This document shows, one piece after another, positions 7,912 to 16,132 of a stretch of 28,677 bases of DNA. Origin of the DNA: JBGAWK01 sp044227665 (GTDB lineage: Bacteria; Bacteroidota; Bacteroidia; Chitinophagales; JADIYW01); NCBI GenBank assembly GCA_044227665.1, contig JBGAWK010000028.1:1-28677 (forward strand), written 5' to 3'. A model generated the notes under the pieces. The model was not told the DNA's origin. It saw only the letters and a program-made list of their open reading frames with translations, and did not search any database. Positions within the stretch are counted from its first letter, which is position 1; each line of letters opens with the position of its first letter. The position numbers were made by a program, and so were the translations under genes.

Positions 7912-8568
7912 ATGAAATTTTTTATAGATACGGCAAATCTCGACCAAATCAAAGAAGCAAATGACTTAGGTATTTTGGATGGTGTAACTACCAATCCGTC
8001 ACTTATGGCTAAAGAAGGCATCACTGGCGAGAAAAATATCTTGAAGCATTATGAAAAAATATGTAAATTGGTAGATGGTGATGTGAGTGCTGAAGTTATA
8101 GCTACAGACTACGACGGCATGGTGCGTGAAGGCCTTATGCTATCCAAAATTCATGAAAACATAGTCGTAAAAATTCCTATGATAAAAGATGGAATCAAAG
8201 CGATAAAATATTTCTACGACGAAGAGATACCCACCAACTGTACCTTGGTATTCTCTCCCGGTCAGGCAATTATGGCAGCCAAAGCAGGTGCTACATATAT
8301 TAGTCCATTCATAGGTCGCTTGGACGATGTAACTTATGATGGTATGGAACTGATATCGCAAATAAGCAAAATTTTTGCTATCCAAGTCTTTGAAACAGAA
8401 ATACTGGCAGCATCTATACGCAATCCATTACATATAGTGAAATGTGCCGAAGCAGGTGCTGATGTGATTACGGCTCCTCTGAGTGCTATCGTAGGCTTGC
8501 TGAAACACCCTCTTACGGATATTGGGTTAGCCCAATTCTTAGCAGACCACAAGAAGGGTAATTCCTGA
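7912..8568 (+). CDS. Transaldolase / fructose-6-phosphate aldolase family protein
   Basis: This is a class I Schiff-base aldolase of the short (about 215-220 aa) transaldolase group. It probably transfers dihydroxyacetone units in the pentose phosphate pathway, or cleaves fructose 6-phosphate. The 218-aa chain shows MKFFIDTANL at the start, GVTTNPSL (24-31), VVKIPM with the Schiff-base Lys at about 87, TLVFSPGQA, and SPFIGRLDD, all family blocks. Sequence alone does not separate TalB-like transaldolase activity from FSA activity. The ATG lies 3 bp after the SRP RNA T-tract, and I see no clear promoter of its own. Expression may depend on read-through or on an unrecognised promoter inside the SRP gene. 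miaA follows after 76 bp. Confidence 0.92.
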   Translation: MKFFIDTANLDQIKEANDLGILDGVTTNPSLMAKEGITGEKNILKHYEKICKLVDGDVSAEVIATDYDGMVREGLMLSKIHENIVVKIPMIKDGIKAIKYFYDEEIPTNCTLVFSPGQAIMAAKAGATYISPFIGRLDDVTYDGMELISQISKIFAIQVFETEILAASIRNPLHIVKCAEAGADVITAPLSAIVGLLKHPLTDIGLAQFLADHKKGNS

Positions 8569-8609
8569 TTTCTACTACCTTTATAAAATATTTGGTTTTA
8601 TCTCAAAAT

Positions 8610-8655
8610 AGGAGGTAATGCCTATATGTATTTAGAAAATTTGTATGCACGATAA
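8610..8655 (+). promoter_or_regulatory. miaA leader: strong SD and 9-codon mini-ORF overlapping miaA
   Basis: AGGAGG at 8610-8615 is the clearest Shine-Dalgarno sequence I saw in the window, but it is 29 nt from the miaA ATG. Ten nt after it, an ATG at 8626 opens a mini-ORF (MYLENLYAR) whose stop (8653-8655) lies inside miaA, overlapping it by 11 bases. A second ATG at 8618 is too close to the SD. TACCT (8576-8580) can pair with AGGTA (8613-8617), around an inner ATAAAA/TTTTAT stem (8583-8588/8596-8601), which would hide the SD. Translation of the mini-ORF and any coupling to miaA are inference. Confidence 0.4.
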
Positions 8656-9556
8656 AAAACTTATAGTAATTGCCGGTCCTACAGCCATAGGAAAGACTTC
8701 GCTAGCTATAAGTTTGGCTAAATATCTTAATACCGTAATAGTATCTGCCGATTCCAGACAAATATATCGAGAGATGAATATAGGCGTAGCCCGTCCCTCA
8801 AAAGAGCAATTGGCAGCAGTACCACATTATGGTATCGCTAATCATAGTATTCATCAACCTATAGATGTTGCTGTTTATGAAGAAGAAACTTTACAACTTT
8901 TGTCCCAGCTCTTCCTAAGATATGATTCTATTATTCTAGTGGGAGGTACAGGTATGTATATACATAGTATAGTGCATGGTATAGATGCCATTCCCGATAT
9001 TCCCAAAGATATACGAGAAGAGGTAGAACGCAACTATCAAAGCAAAGGCATGACCTACCTTACCGATTTTTTACAAGATAAAAGTCCCGAAAGTTTGCAC
9101 TATTTAGACGTAAAAAATCAGCGGAGACTCATACGCGCTGTCGAAGTCTTTATGTTTACAGGCAAGCCTTTACATACATTTCAAGTTGGAGCGTCTAAGC
9201 ATAGAGATTTTGAGGTGCTGAAATTTTTATTAGTTACTGAAAAAAAAATACTAGAAGCCCGAATAAATGCAAGAGTTGAGCAAATGTTAGACGAAGGGTG
9301 GGAGGACGAGGCTAGGAATGTATGGATTTACAAAGATTTGAGAGCCTTAGATACCGTAGGCTACAGAGAATTTTTTGAGTATTTCGATGGGAAACTTACT
9401 AAAGAAGAATGTATAGAATGGATAAAAATTCGTACTCGTCAATATGCTAAACGTCAGATGACATGGTTCAAAAAGGATAAAGATTACCATTGGATAGAAG
9501 CAAATGATGATGCATTTGCGAATATTTGTCATTTACTAGATACTACAGTTCAATGA
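8645..9556 (+). CDS. miaA: tRNA dimethylallyltransferase MiaA
   Basis: MiaA transfers a dimethylallyl group from DMAPP to N6 of A37 in tRNAs that read UNN codons. The 303-aa protein has the Walker-A loop GPTAIGKT (11-18), the DSRQIY motif with the catalytic Asp at about 36, GGTGMYI (100-106), and the C-terminal TRQYAKRQMTWF block that contacts the tRNA anticodon stem. Length is normal. No in-frame start exists upstream, because TAG at 8633 closes the frame. The stop TGA (9554-9556) overlaps the ATG of the next gene in an ATGA arrangement, so the MFS gene is translationally coupled. The leader with a distant SD and mini-ORF is described separately. Confidence 0.97.
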   Translation: MHDKKLIVIAGPTAIGKTSLAISLAKYLNTVIVSADSRQIYREMNIGVARPSKEQLAAVPHYGIANHSIHQPIDVAVYEEETLQLLSQLFLRYDSIILVGGTGMYIHSIVHGIDAIPDIPKDIREEVERNYQSKGMTYLTDFLQDKSPESLHYLDVKNQRRLIRAVEVFMFTGKPLHTFQVGASKHRDFEVLKFLLVTEKKILEARINARVEQMLDEGWEDEARNVWIYKDLRALDTVGYREFFEYFDGKLTKEECIEWIKIRTRQYAKRQMTWFKKDKDYHWIEANDDAFANICHLLDTTVQ

Positions 9557-10755
9557 TAAAAAGAGCAGCATCCTATTACTTTGGCGCCTATAGAGGAATA
9601 CCACAGAATATATGGTGGCTGAGCATTGTAAATCTCATCAATAGGATGGGCACAATGGTATATCCCTTTATGACAATATATATGACACGTAAACTGGGTT
9701 ATAGTATTTCGGAAGCAGGGTTAGTGATGGCATGTTTTGGAGTGGGTGGCATAGTCGGGAGTTATTTAGGTGGAAAACTTACAGATAAATACAATTTCTA
9801 CGTGGTACAGTTTGGCACACTTTTGACTAGTGGCATCATATTTATTGTTTTAGGGTATATTACTCATTATTATGCGATATGTGTAGCTGCATTTATGCTA
9901 AGTGTGGCATCAGAAGCCTTTCGTCCTGCTAATATGACTGCAATTGGCTATTTTACTACGCCCGAAAATAATACTAAGTCCTTCTCGCTGAATAGGCTAG
10001 CATTTAATCTAGGATGGTCAGTAGGGGGAAGTCTTGGGGGCTTTGTTGCTGCTATAGATTATCACTTGCTATTTTGGTTGGATGGTCTCACTAGTATTTT
10101 TTCGGCTGTAGCTGTTTATTTATTCTTCCATAATCTTACTTTTTCGCATAAAAACAAAAGCAAAGTATTGACAGTTAAAGATAGTCCCCTGAACGATAGA
10201 ATATTTATTTTCTTTTGTCTGAGTACTTTTGTTTTTGCTTCTCTGTTTTTTCAGCATTTTACGAACTTACCCGCATATTACAGGAATATTTACAATTTTA
10301 ACGAAAGCTTTATTGGATTTCTGTTTACCCTCAATGGATTGATTATTGTGGTGATGGAGATGACTATAGTACATACACTAGAAAAGCGAAATCTAAAACA
10401 AAAATCTATACTTATAGGGCATCTAATGCATGGGATGGCTTTTCTATTTCTATTTCTATTTCTAGTGCCACTTACGATGACGGGAAGTGTTGTAGTAACT
10501 GTAACGATGACATTCAGCGAGATGTTGGCATTTCCGGTAATGTATGCTATATGGATACGCAGAACCAATGACCAAAATAGAGGTAGCTATGCAGGATGGA
10601 ATGCTATGTCGTGGGCACTAGCACAGACTGTAGGGCCTTATGGCGGGGCACTCATAGCAGAACATTTTGGGTTCAAATGGCTGTGGCTATGTGTGGCAAT
10701 AGGCTCTTGCGGTACTGCCTATTTTTTTTGGCGTTTGGCAAGGACATTGGCGTAA
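9553..10755 (+). CDS. Major facilitator superfamily transporter
   Basis: This inner-membrane carrier has about 400 residues and roughly 12 hydrophobic segments. The loop between helices 2 and 3 carries GGKLTDKYN, the MFS motif A (GxLaDrxGrr). The N-terminal half resembles drug/H+ antiporters of the MdtH/YajR type, but the substrate cannot be told. I chose the ATG at 9553 (MIKRAASYYFG), which overlaps the miaA stop as ATGA. The frame also offers a TTG at 9526, which would lie deep inside miaA and is less likely. Co-transcription with miaA is implied by the overlap, though a functional link to tRNA modification is not obvious. Confidence 0.85.
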   Translation: MIKRAASYYFGAYRGIPQNIWWLSIVNLINRMGTMVYPFMTIYMTRKLGYSISEAGLVMACFGVGGIVGSYLGGKLTDKYNFYVVQFGTLLTSGIIFIVLGYITHYYAICVAAFMLSVASEAFRPANMTAIGYFTTPENNTKSFSLNRLAFNLGWSVGGSLGGFVAAIDYHLLFWLDGLTSIFSAVAVYLFFHNLTFSHKNKSKVLTVKDSPLNDRIFIFFCLSTFVFASLFFQHFTNLPAYYRNIYNFNESFIGFLFTLNGLIIVVMEMTIVHTLEKRNLKQKSILIGHLMHGMAFLFLFLFLVPLTMTGSVVVTVTMTFSEMLAFPVMYAIWIRRTNDQNRGSYAGWNAMSWALAQTVGPYGGALIAEHFGFKWLWLCVAIGSCGTAYFFWRLARTLA

Positions 10756-11041
10756 TTTGGCTAGCTTATTCCTATACTTGAAGATACATAGTTATAACCA
10801 TAGATATAGCAAGGCAGTAAATACTAGAATCTCATTGTCGGCAATAAAGGCTTTGCTGTAGCTTAGGTAATTTTTTTTTAACTAATGTAGGTTCGGGATA
10901 AGAAATAATATAGGTACAAAATACACAAATAAAAAATGAATACGTATTAGAAGTGCTTGTTTTCTTCGATGATTTTTAAAAAGGCTAAACCACCCACTAG
11001 GGCTTTTCTTGCTGTCCGATATTGCATAACCAGAACCTACG
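10756..11041. other. Convergent intergenic region with no recognised feature
   Basis: These 286 bp lie between the stop of the MFS gene and the stop of the PhoD-like gene. I see a T-run (10871-10879) that could help end transcription but no convincing hairpin before it. There is no credible ORF and no tRNA. Confidence 0.5.
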
Positions 11042-12319
11042 TTATTTTAATTTTAGACTTTCTTCTGAGATTCTATACTCCCAAAATATTTCTCCTTTTG
11101 CTGACTTGCATTGTAAGGTAAGTACTCTTTTACCCTGTATTCCCGAAACTATGATTTTGCCATAGTTATAATCATTCACTTGTGTGCCGCTTATTACTTT
11201 AGGGTTTGAGTTTTCCCATTTTGAAGTATTCTGAGGGTTTAGCCAGCTGGTAAGGGGCGAGGTAGTGAAATTATATAAGGGATACAGGTCGGGCTGGGTA
11301 AGTACTTGTAGATTGCCATGATGCCGATCTCCACTTACAAATACCACACCTTCAATCTTATTATTTTTCAGGGCTTCCATTAGCCTATTGTACTCAGCGG
11401 TGAATTTGGTATAAGTTTCGCCAGAAGTATTGGGGTTGATGACTTGATTGCCAATACATATTATCTTAAAAGTAGCTGTAGAGATGCTTAGTTTTTCTAT
11501 CAGCCATTGTAGTTGAGTCTCACCGAGCATAGCCTCCCATTTTTTGGAAAAAAATCTATCATCTAGGAGGAAGACGTCCACATCCCCTTTATTTACTACG
11601 CAATAGTTTCCCGCTGTGAGCGTGCTGTCATAAGGATTGGGCCAGAAGGACTTGAATACTCGCTCCGAAGCATATTTATTTTTGAAGCTTCCATCACAGT
11701 TATTGGGGCCAAAATCATGATCGTCCCATATCGCATATTGCGGTGTGCCTGTAAGAAATTGTTGTAACTTGTCTTTTTTCTTGCGAATTTTTACCATTCT
11801 ACGCACCATGAGTTTTTCCTTACGTGTTTCCAAGAGGTAATATACATTGTCACCCAGCCATACCATACCATCATTAGCATCTTTATGCATAGCTGTAAAA
11901 ATATCTAGGGAGTTGCGGATTTTTACCGCCTTATAAATACCTGTACCTATAAAAGCACAAGACCCAAAAAGTAAGGTTATACTGTCATTCTCGTTATACT
12001 TCGGTAATGGAAAAGTATATGTCCCTAGCGTATTATTTTTTATGGCGAGTTCTATATCGCAATACTTGTCAAAATTATTATCGGGAATTTTTATACTAAA
12101 ATTATTGATTTTTCTATATATACTTTTGTTACAATGCGTATAAGTAAGGGGCGTAGTACTATCTTTTACCTTTATTGTAATGTCTCTAGATGTTTTTATC
12201 AAAAAAGATAGGTAGAGATTTTTGGCGGAGTCAGTACTATATAGAGGTGGACATACTATTTTTTGGCTATAATTGTTTATATATATAAGCAAAAATGTAA
12301 ATAACAGGGTATATCTCAT
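11042..12319 (-). CDS. PhoD-like metallophosphoesterase, exported
   Basis: This is probably a periplasmic or surface phosphodiesterase/phosphatase of the PhoD group. The 425-aa protein begins with a hydrophobic signal (MRYTLLFTFLLIYINNYSQ). Metal-binding landmarks follow in order: FGSC (118-121), WLGDNVYY (154-161), WDDHDFGPNN (198-207), LDDRFF (252-257) and SGDRHHG (329-335). This pattern is typical of bacterial alkaline phosphodiesterases using Fe and Ca or similar metals. The substrate is unknown. The gene starts 12 bp after the stop of the Ste24-like protease gene and is probably its operon partner. No Tat RR motif is visible in the signal, unlike Bacillus PhoD. Confidence 0.88.
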   Translation of the reverse strand: MRYTLLFTFLLIYINNYSQKIVCPPLYSTDSAKNLYLSFLIKTSRDITIKVKDSTTPLTYTHCNKSIYRKINNFSIKIPDNNFDKYCDIELAIKNNTLGTYTFPLPKYNENDSITLLFGSCAFIGTGIYKAVKIRNSLDIFTAMHKDANDGMVWLGDNVYYLLETRKEKLMVRRMVKIRKKKDKLQQFLTGTPQYAIWDDHDFGPNNCDGSFKNKYASERVFKSFWPNPYDSTLTAGNYCVVNKGDVDVFLLDDRFFSKKWEAMLGETQLQWLIEKLSISTATFKIICIGNQVINPNTSGETYTKFTAEYNRLMEALKNNKIEGVVFVSGDRHHGNLQVLTQPDLYPLYNFTTSPLTSWLNPQNTSKWENSNPKVISGTQVNDYNYGKIIVSGIQGKRVLTLQCKSAKGEIFWEYRISEESLKLK

Positions 12320-12331
12320 TACAATATAATA

Positions 12332-13561
12332 TTAGCTCATTAATGCTCTTACTCTCTGAAGTAACGAGGGATGGGAGTAGTGAAAAAATATATACAATGG
12401 ATGTGGGTTGAGGTTGCTAAGGGTATTGGCGTGTAATTTTTTCAGTGCAGCTATCATAGATTCCCTGCCGGTAAAAACTTTGGCAAAGTTGTCAGCCTCA
12501 TATTCATTTTTTCGGGAGATGATATTTGTGAGAATACCAGTAAGCAAGGAAATTGGGCTGTATAGCAGCGAGAATGCGATAAGTCCAATATGAAATACAG
12601 GATTAGAAACACCCAATGCCGCTGAAAATGACGGATGGCCTACACATAGAGAAAGTAGAAATAAAAGTATCCCTGTATTGATAATAGAGATAGCAATGCC
12701 TTTCTTTATATGATGTAGTTTGTAATGACCTACTTCATGAGCCAATATGCTTAGCAATTCATCGTCAGTATGGTCTTTGATGAGCGTATCATATAATACT
12801 ATAGACTTTTTTGCGCCCAAGCCACTAAAATAGGCATTGGCTTTAGTACTGCGTTTTGAACCGTCTATTACAGAAATACGATGTAATGGAAACCCTACCT
12901 TTAGGGCAAGGTCGTCTATTTTTGTTTTGAGGGTGCCTTCATCCAATGGAGAAAGTTTGTTGAATATTGGAACAATAAGGCTTGAATAGAAAGCAGCCAT
13001 AAACAGACTGAATAAAGAAATAAAAATCCAAGCATAAATCCAAAAGTTTTTGCCTGCAAAAGTATAGAAATAATAAATAGCGGTATATATAGCTCCACCA
13101 AGTACAGCACCTAATAGCAACCCTTTGACTTTGTCAGAAAAAAATGTCCCTAAAGACATCTTATTGAAGCCAAATTTTTCTTCTATGACAAAAATATTAT
13201 ATATACTCAAGGGCATAGCTAGCAGGTCTGAGGCTATGGCGATGCTGCCGAAATACAATAGACCTTGTAACAAAACATTTGCGGTAATATTTTCTACTAT
13301 GGATTGTAAGAAAGAAAAACCTCCAAAAAAGAGCATGGATAACAAAATACTTGTACTAAACAATGAGGTAATTCTGCCTATTTTCTTTTTTTCTTTATTG
13401 TAGGCTTGTGCTTGGGCATATTTGTGCTCATCATAGATACCTGCTAATTCATCAGGTATAGGCTTCTCCCAAGATGTGGTATTGAGCTTGTCTAAATACC
13501 AGTCCAATACATAGTCTGCTATCAAAAACACAATTATCACCAACGTCAGCGTAGTCATCAT
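12332..13561 (-). CDS. M48 family (Ste24-type) membrane zinc protease
   Basis: The 409-aa protein is an integral membrane metallopeptidase of the CAAX-protease/Ste24 group. Bacterial members are thought to act in membrane protein quality control, since bacteria lack prenylated CAAX substrates. It has several hydrophobic helices before the HEVGH zinc motif (275-279) and the third ligand in SRKNEYEAD (about 349-357), plus the C-terminal HPSLLQRVRAL block. The start is taken as the double ATG at 13561/13558. A TTG at 13603 extends the frame but lies within the promoter described next, so it cannot be used by that transcript. The PhoD-like gene follows after 12 bp. mqnD is divergent. Confidence 0.9.
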   Translation of the reverse strand: MMTTLTLVIIVFLIADYVLDWYLDKLNTTSWEKPIPDELAGIYDEHKYAQAQAYNKEKKKIGRITSLFSTSILLSMLFFGGFSFLQSIVENITANVLLQGLLYFGSIAIASDLLAMPLSIYNIFVIEEKFGFNKMSLGTFFSDKVKGLLLGAVLGGAIYTAIYYFYTFAGKNFWIYAWIFISLFSLFMAAFYSSLIVPIFNKLSPLDEGTLKTKIDDLALKVGFPLHRISVIDGSKRSTKANAYFSGLGAKKSIVLYDTLIKDHTDDELLSILAHEVGHYKLHHIKKGIAISIINTGILLFLLSLCVGHPSFSAALGVSNPVFHIGLIAFSLLYSPISLLTGILTNIISRKNEYEADNFAKVFTGRESMIAALKKLHANTLSNLNPHPLYIFFHYSHPSLLQRVRALMS

Positions 13562-13565
13562 TATA

Positions 13566-13598
13566 CAAATATAAATCTTTGCAGGTATCAATACCAAA
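13566..13598 (-). promoter_or_regulatory. Bacteroidota promoter of the M48 protease gene
   Basis: On the minus strand, TTTG (13598-13595) is followed after 21 nt by TATATTTG (13573-13566), matching TTTG-N19-21-TAnnTTTG. The box ends 4 nt before the ATG at 13561, so the transcript is predicted to be leaderless or nearly so. Confidence 0.7.
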
Positions 13599-13632
13599 TC
13601 CAACTATTATTGCGTAACATTGTTGCTAGATT

Positions 13633-14466
13633 ATGGCAAACAAAATTAGTATAGGCATCTCTCCATGTCCCAATGATACCTATATTTTCTATGCGCTACT
13701 TAAAGGTATAGTAAGTGTTGAGCATATAGAGTTTGATATTTTCATGGAAGATGTAGAACAACTGAATCAGTGGGCATTAGAGGGAAAACTCGATGTCACC
13801 AAGCTCAGCTTTAGTGCTTATGCCCAAGTCTTACCGCACTACATATTATTAGATGCCGGAGCAGCATTGGGCAACGGCTGTGGCCCATTATTGATTAGCA
13901 AACAGCGTTTTTCGCTATCCTCTATAGGCGACGCCAAGATTGCTATTCCCGGAATTCATACTACCGCCTATTTCCTGCTGCGACTGTTATATCCCGATTT
14001 GCAGAACATCCAAATATGCGTATTCTCTGAAGTAGAGGATAAGATAGTGTCAGGTGAAGTAGATGCTGGACTTATTATTCATGAGAATAGATTTACCTAT
14101 CAGGATAAGGGATTAGTGTCACTCGTGGACTTAGGAGAATATTGGGAAAATCTCACTTGGCTGCCTATACCCTTGGGCGGTATTGTTGCGAAGCGAAGTA
14201 TAGCTAATGATACATTGAAAAATATAGAGCAAGCCATAAAAAAAAGCCTTGCCTATGCACATGACCATGAGGATGAGGTTCTCACTTATTGTGCGCAGTA
14301 CGCTCAGACGATGTCGCGAGAGGTGATGCTACAGCATATAAGACTATACGTAAATGATTATTCTATGCAGTTAGGAGACACAGGAAAGACTGCCGTAAAA
14401 AGATTGTTAGATATGGCTGTAGAGCGGAATATGATGACCGATTATAGGCATAATATAGTACTTTGA
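13633..14466 (+). CDS. mqnD: 1,4-dihydroxy-6-naphthoate synthase MqnD (futalosine menaquinone pathway)
   Basis: MqnD converts cyclic dehypoxanthinylfutalosine to 1,4-dihydroxy-6-naphthoate, a step in menaquinone synthesis used by many anaerobes and some Bacteroidota. The 277-aa protein has the expected opening ISPCPNDTYIFYALL (8-22), followed by DVTKLSFSAY, a GCGPLLIS block and GIHTTAYFLLRLL, all family landmarks in a periplasmic-binding-protein fold. Length is normal. ATG at 13633 directly opens MANKISIGISPCPND; no strong SD precedes it, as usual here. It is divergent from the M48 protease gene, with 71 bp between starts. No other mqn gene is in the window. Confidence 0.93.
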   Translation: MANKISIGISPCPNDTYIFYALLKGIVSVEHIEFDIFMEDVEQLNQWALEGKLDVTKLSFSAYAQVLPHYILLDAGAALGNGCGPLLISKQRFSLSSIGDAKIAIPGIHTTAYFLLRLLYPDLQNIQICVFSEVEDKIVSGEVDAGLIIHENRFTYQDKGLVSLVDLGEYWENLTWLPIPLGGIVAKRSIANDTLKNIEQAIKKSLAYAHDHEDEVLTYCAQYAQTMSREVMLQHIRLYVNDYSMQLGDTGKTAVKRLLDMAVERNMMTDYRHNIVL

Positions 14467-14625
14467 AATATTTATAGTCCTTGAAATCTTGCTATATTTA
14501 GCTTGCATTTAGTGTAAATCTCAATACAGAAGATTTTAGTAGGCAGTCAATCTTATCAAAATATCTTTTGGATTACAAATAATAGGGAGAAATCTTCATT
14601 GCCACATTTTTAGGAGTCTTCTTAT

Positions 14626-16038
14626 TTACAATGCAAGTAGTCGTTCTATTACCCAGTCATATTCGGGGTATTGGTGTTTTTCTAAATTTTCAATTCTCTT
14701 CTTTATTTCAGACTTAGACTTATAGTTTACATCTTTTAGATGTCTGAGAGATTTTATGGCTTTGAGAAAATATTGCCCATGGTAACCTATGCCTTTTTTA
14801 CGCTTGATAAGGGTAGTTAGATTGATAAGTAATGTCTCTAATAGCTCTGTTGACCCAATATCGTAAAGTATTTTTATATGTAATATTTTGGCATTTAGCG
14901 ACCATAGCTCATCACTAATATTTATTTGGTTAATAATTTTTAAAGCTTTCGTATAGTCTTTCTGTACATAGAGGACTCTGCAATAATTATAGTTATAGGT
15001 TTCTGTGGCAATGTCGCTCTGTAGATTTTTTTTGAATTTCTCTAATAACGCAAATGCTTTTTCAGGTTCTCTAAGTTTTAATGCTATAGTGATATAATTT
15101 GTATAAGTAAATTTGTTTATAATATTATTTTCTAAGAACACCCCATTTATTAGCCCCTCATCATATAACTCAAGAATAGGATACCCAAAATTATTTTCAT
15201 TATTATTATACTTTTTTATACAAAAATTTAGAAGCATCAGCAGTACTTCTTTGTACTCTTGGACGCTAACCAATAGTTTGTAATGTGATAGATATTCTTT
15301 AGTATTGAAAAAATAGTTTTCTTGCTGTGTAATAAGGAGTTGATAGAGGCTATTGTATAGTTTTACTACAGGTAGATTGGCAATGTCATCATTTACTAAT
15401 GTATCTAATATTGTCTTTATGGGGTCTAAGGTTCTTAGATGCTCTTTCAATTGGTTTTGCGCAAGATAAATACAGGTGTTTTTTAATATTTGTATTGCAT
15501 ATTGTGTGCTGAGGTTGTCCAATATTTCATAATAATCACCTGTGTTGTTTCTTTCTATTTCATTTTGAAGTATATATTTTGTTTCTATAAGATATTGATT
15601 TTCAAAATAGTATGATGCGTTCCGATATGGAAGAGCCTCTAAAATATTTTGAAATTTGAATATCTCTTTTTGCGCTACATTGTGATTTTTGAGGCGGATG
15701 AGTGATTGTATATAGTGTTTTTTTGTAGCTAGCGTGTCGGCTCTAAAATTAGATATGGCAAGAAATTGTTCCAATACATCTTTTGCTTCAGAATATAAGT
15801 GCCTCATTTTTAGGTCGTTGTAGTCATTTTTTGGAAATAAATGCTTGAATATTTTACGACTGCTACAATTGTTGTGATTGCAGTATTTTCTGCTAAATAA
15901 ATATTTATATAAATTTATAATCAATTCGTTTTTTACAAATATTTCGGACAATATATATTTTTTTAATTCTGAAATATCTTCCTTATTAAGAGATAAATAT
16001 AGTTGAATAAAGATATTTTTGTGCTTTATATTTTCCAT
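14626..16038 (-). CDS. Helical-repeat (TPR-like) protein of unknown function
   Basis: The 470-aa protein lacks a signal peptide and membrane segments and is made of paired amphipathic helices. Blocks such as KDYTKALKIINQI and EPEKAFALLEKFKK look like tetratricopeptide-type units, mainly in the C-terminal half. The N-terminus (residues 1-90) holds conserved-looking patterns (LKKYILSEIF, KIFKHLFPKNDYND) that I have seen in uncharacterised Bacteroidota proteins, but I cannot name a family. A scaffold or regulatory role is only a guess. It is the first ATG in frame, preceded by a candidate -7 box 10 nt upstream. It is divergent from a lipoprotein gene with 94 bp between starts. Confidence 0.75.
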   Translation of the reverse strand: MENIKHKNIFIQLYLSLNKEDISELKKYILSEIFVKNELIINLYKYLFSRKYCNHNNCSSRKIFKHLFPKNDYNDLKMRHLYSEAKDVLEQFLAISNFRADTLATKKHYIQSLIRLKNHNVAQKEIFKFQNILEALPYRNASYYFENQYLIETKYILQNEIERNNTGDYYEILDNLSTQYAIQILKNTCIYLAQNQLKEHLRTLDPIKTILDTLVNDDIANLPVVKLYNSLYQLLITQQENYFFNTKEYLSHYKLLVSVQEYKEVLLMLLNFCIKKYNNNENNFGYPILELYDEGLINGVFLENNIINKFTYTNYITIALKLREPEKAFALLEKFKKNLQSDIATETYNYNYCRVLYVQKDYTKALKIINQINISDELWSLNAKILHIKILYDIGSTELLETLLINLTTLIKRKKGIGYHGQYFLKAIKSLRHLKDVNYKSKSEIKKRIENLEKHQYPEYDWVIERLLAL

Positions 16039-16048
16039 AATATGCAGA

Positions 16049-16056
16049 CAAATGTA
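16049..16056 (-). promoter_or_regulatory. Candidate -7 box (TACATTTG) of the helical-repeat gene
   Basis: Minus-strand TACATTTG fits TAnnTTTG and ends 10 nt before the ATG at 16038. No clear -33 element is seen. Confidence 0.4.
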
Positions 16057-16091
16057 TTATTTTTTATATTTATTTACCCCTTATGTCCATA

Positions 16092-16099
16092 TAAATTTG
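16092..16099 (+). promoter_or_regulatory. Candidate -7 box (TAAATTTG) of the lipoprotein gene
   Basis: TAAATTTG fits TAnnTTTG and lies 33 nt before the ATG at 16133, leaving a short AT-rich leader. No clear -33 element is seen. Confidence 0.4.
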
Positions 16100-16132
16100 T
16101 ATCTATAATTATTAACTTTAAAACATAGTATT

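Noticed and set aside
9526..9552. TTG start of the MFS gene at 9526
   Set aside because: The ATG at 9553 overlaps the miaA stop as ATGA and gives a normal N-terminus.
13562..13603. TTG start of the M48 protease at 13603
   Set aside because: It falls within the -33/-7 promoter region, so the transcript would not include it.
14502..14637. Imperfect inverted repeat (CTTGCATT ... AATGCAAG) around the mqnD/helical-repeat convergent gap
   Set aside because: Arms are short, interrupted and over 100 bp apart; likely chance in AT-rich DNA.
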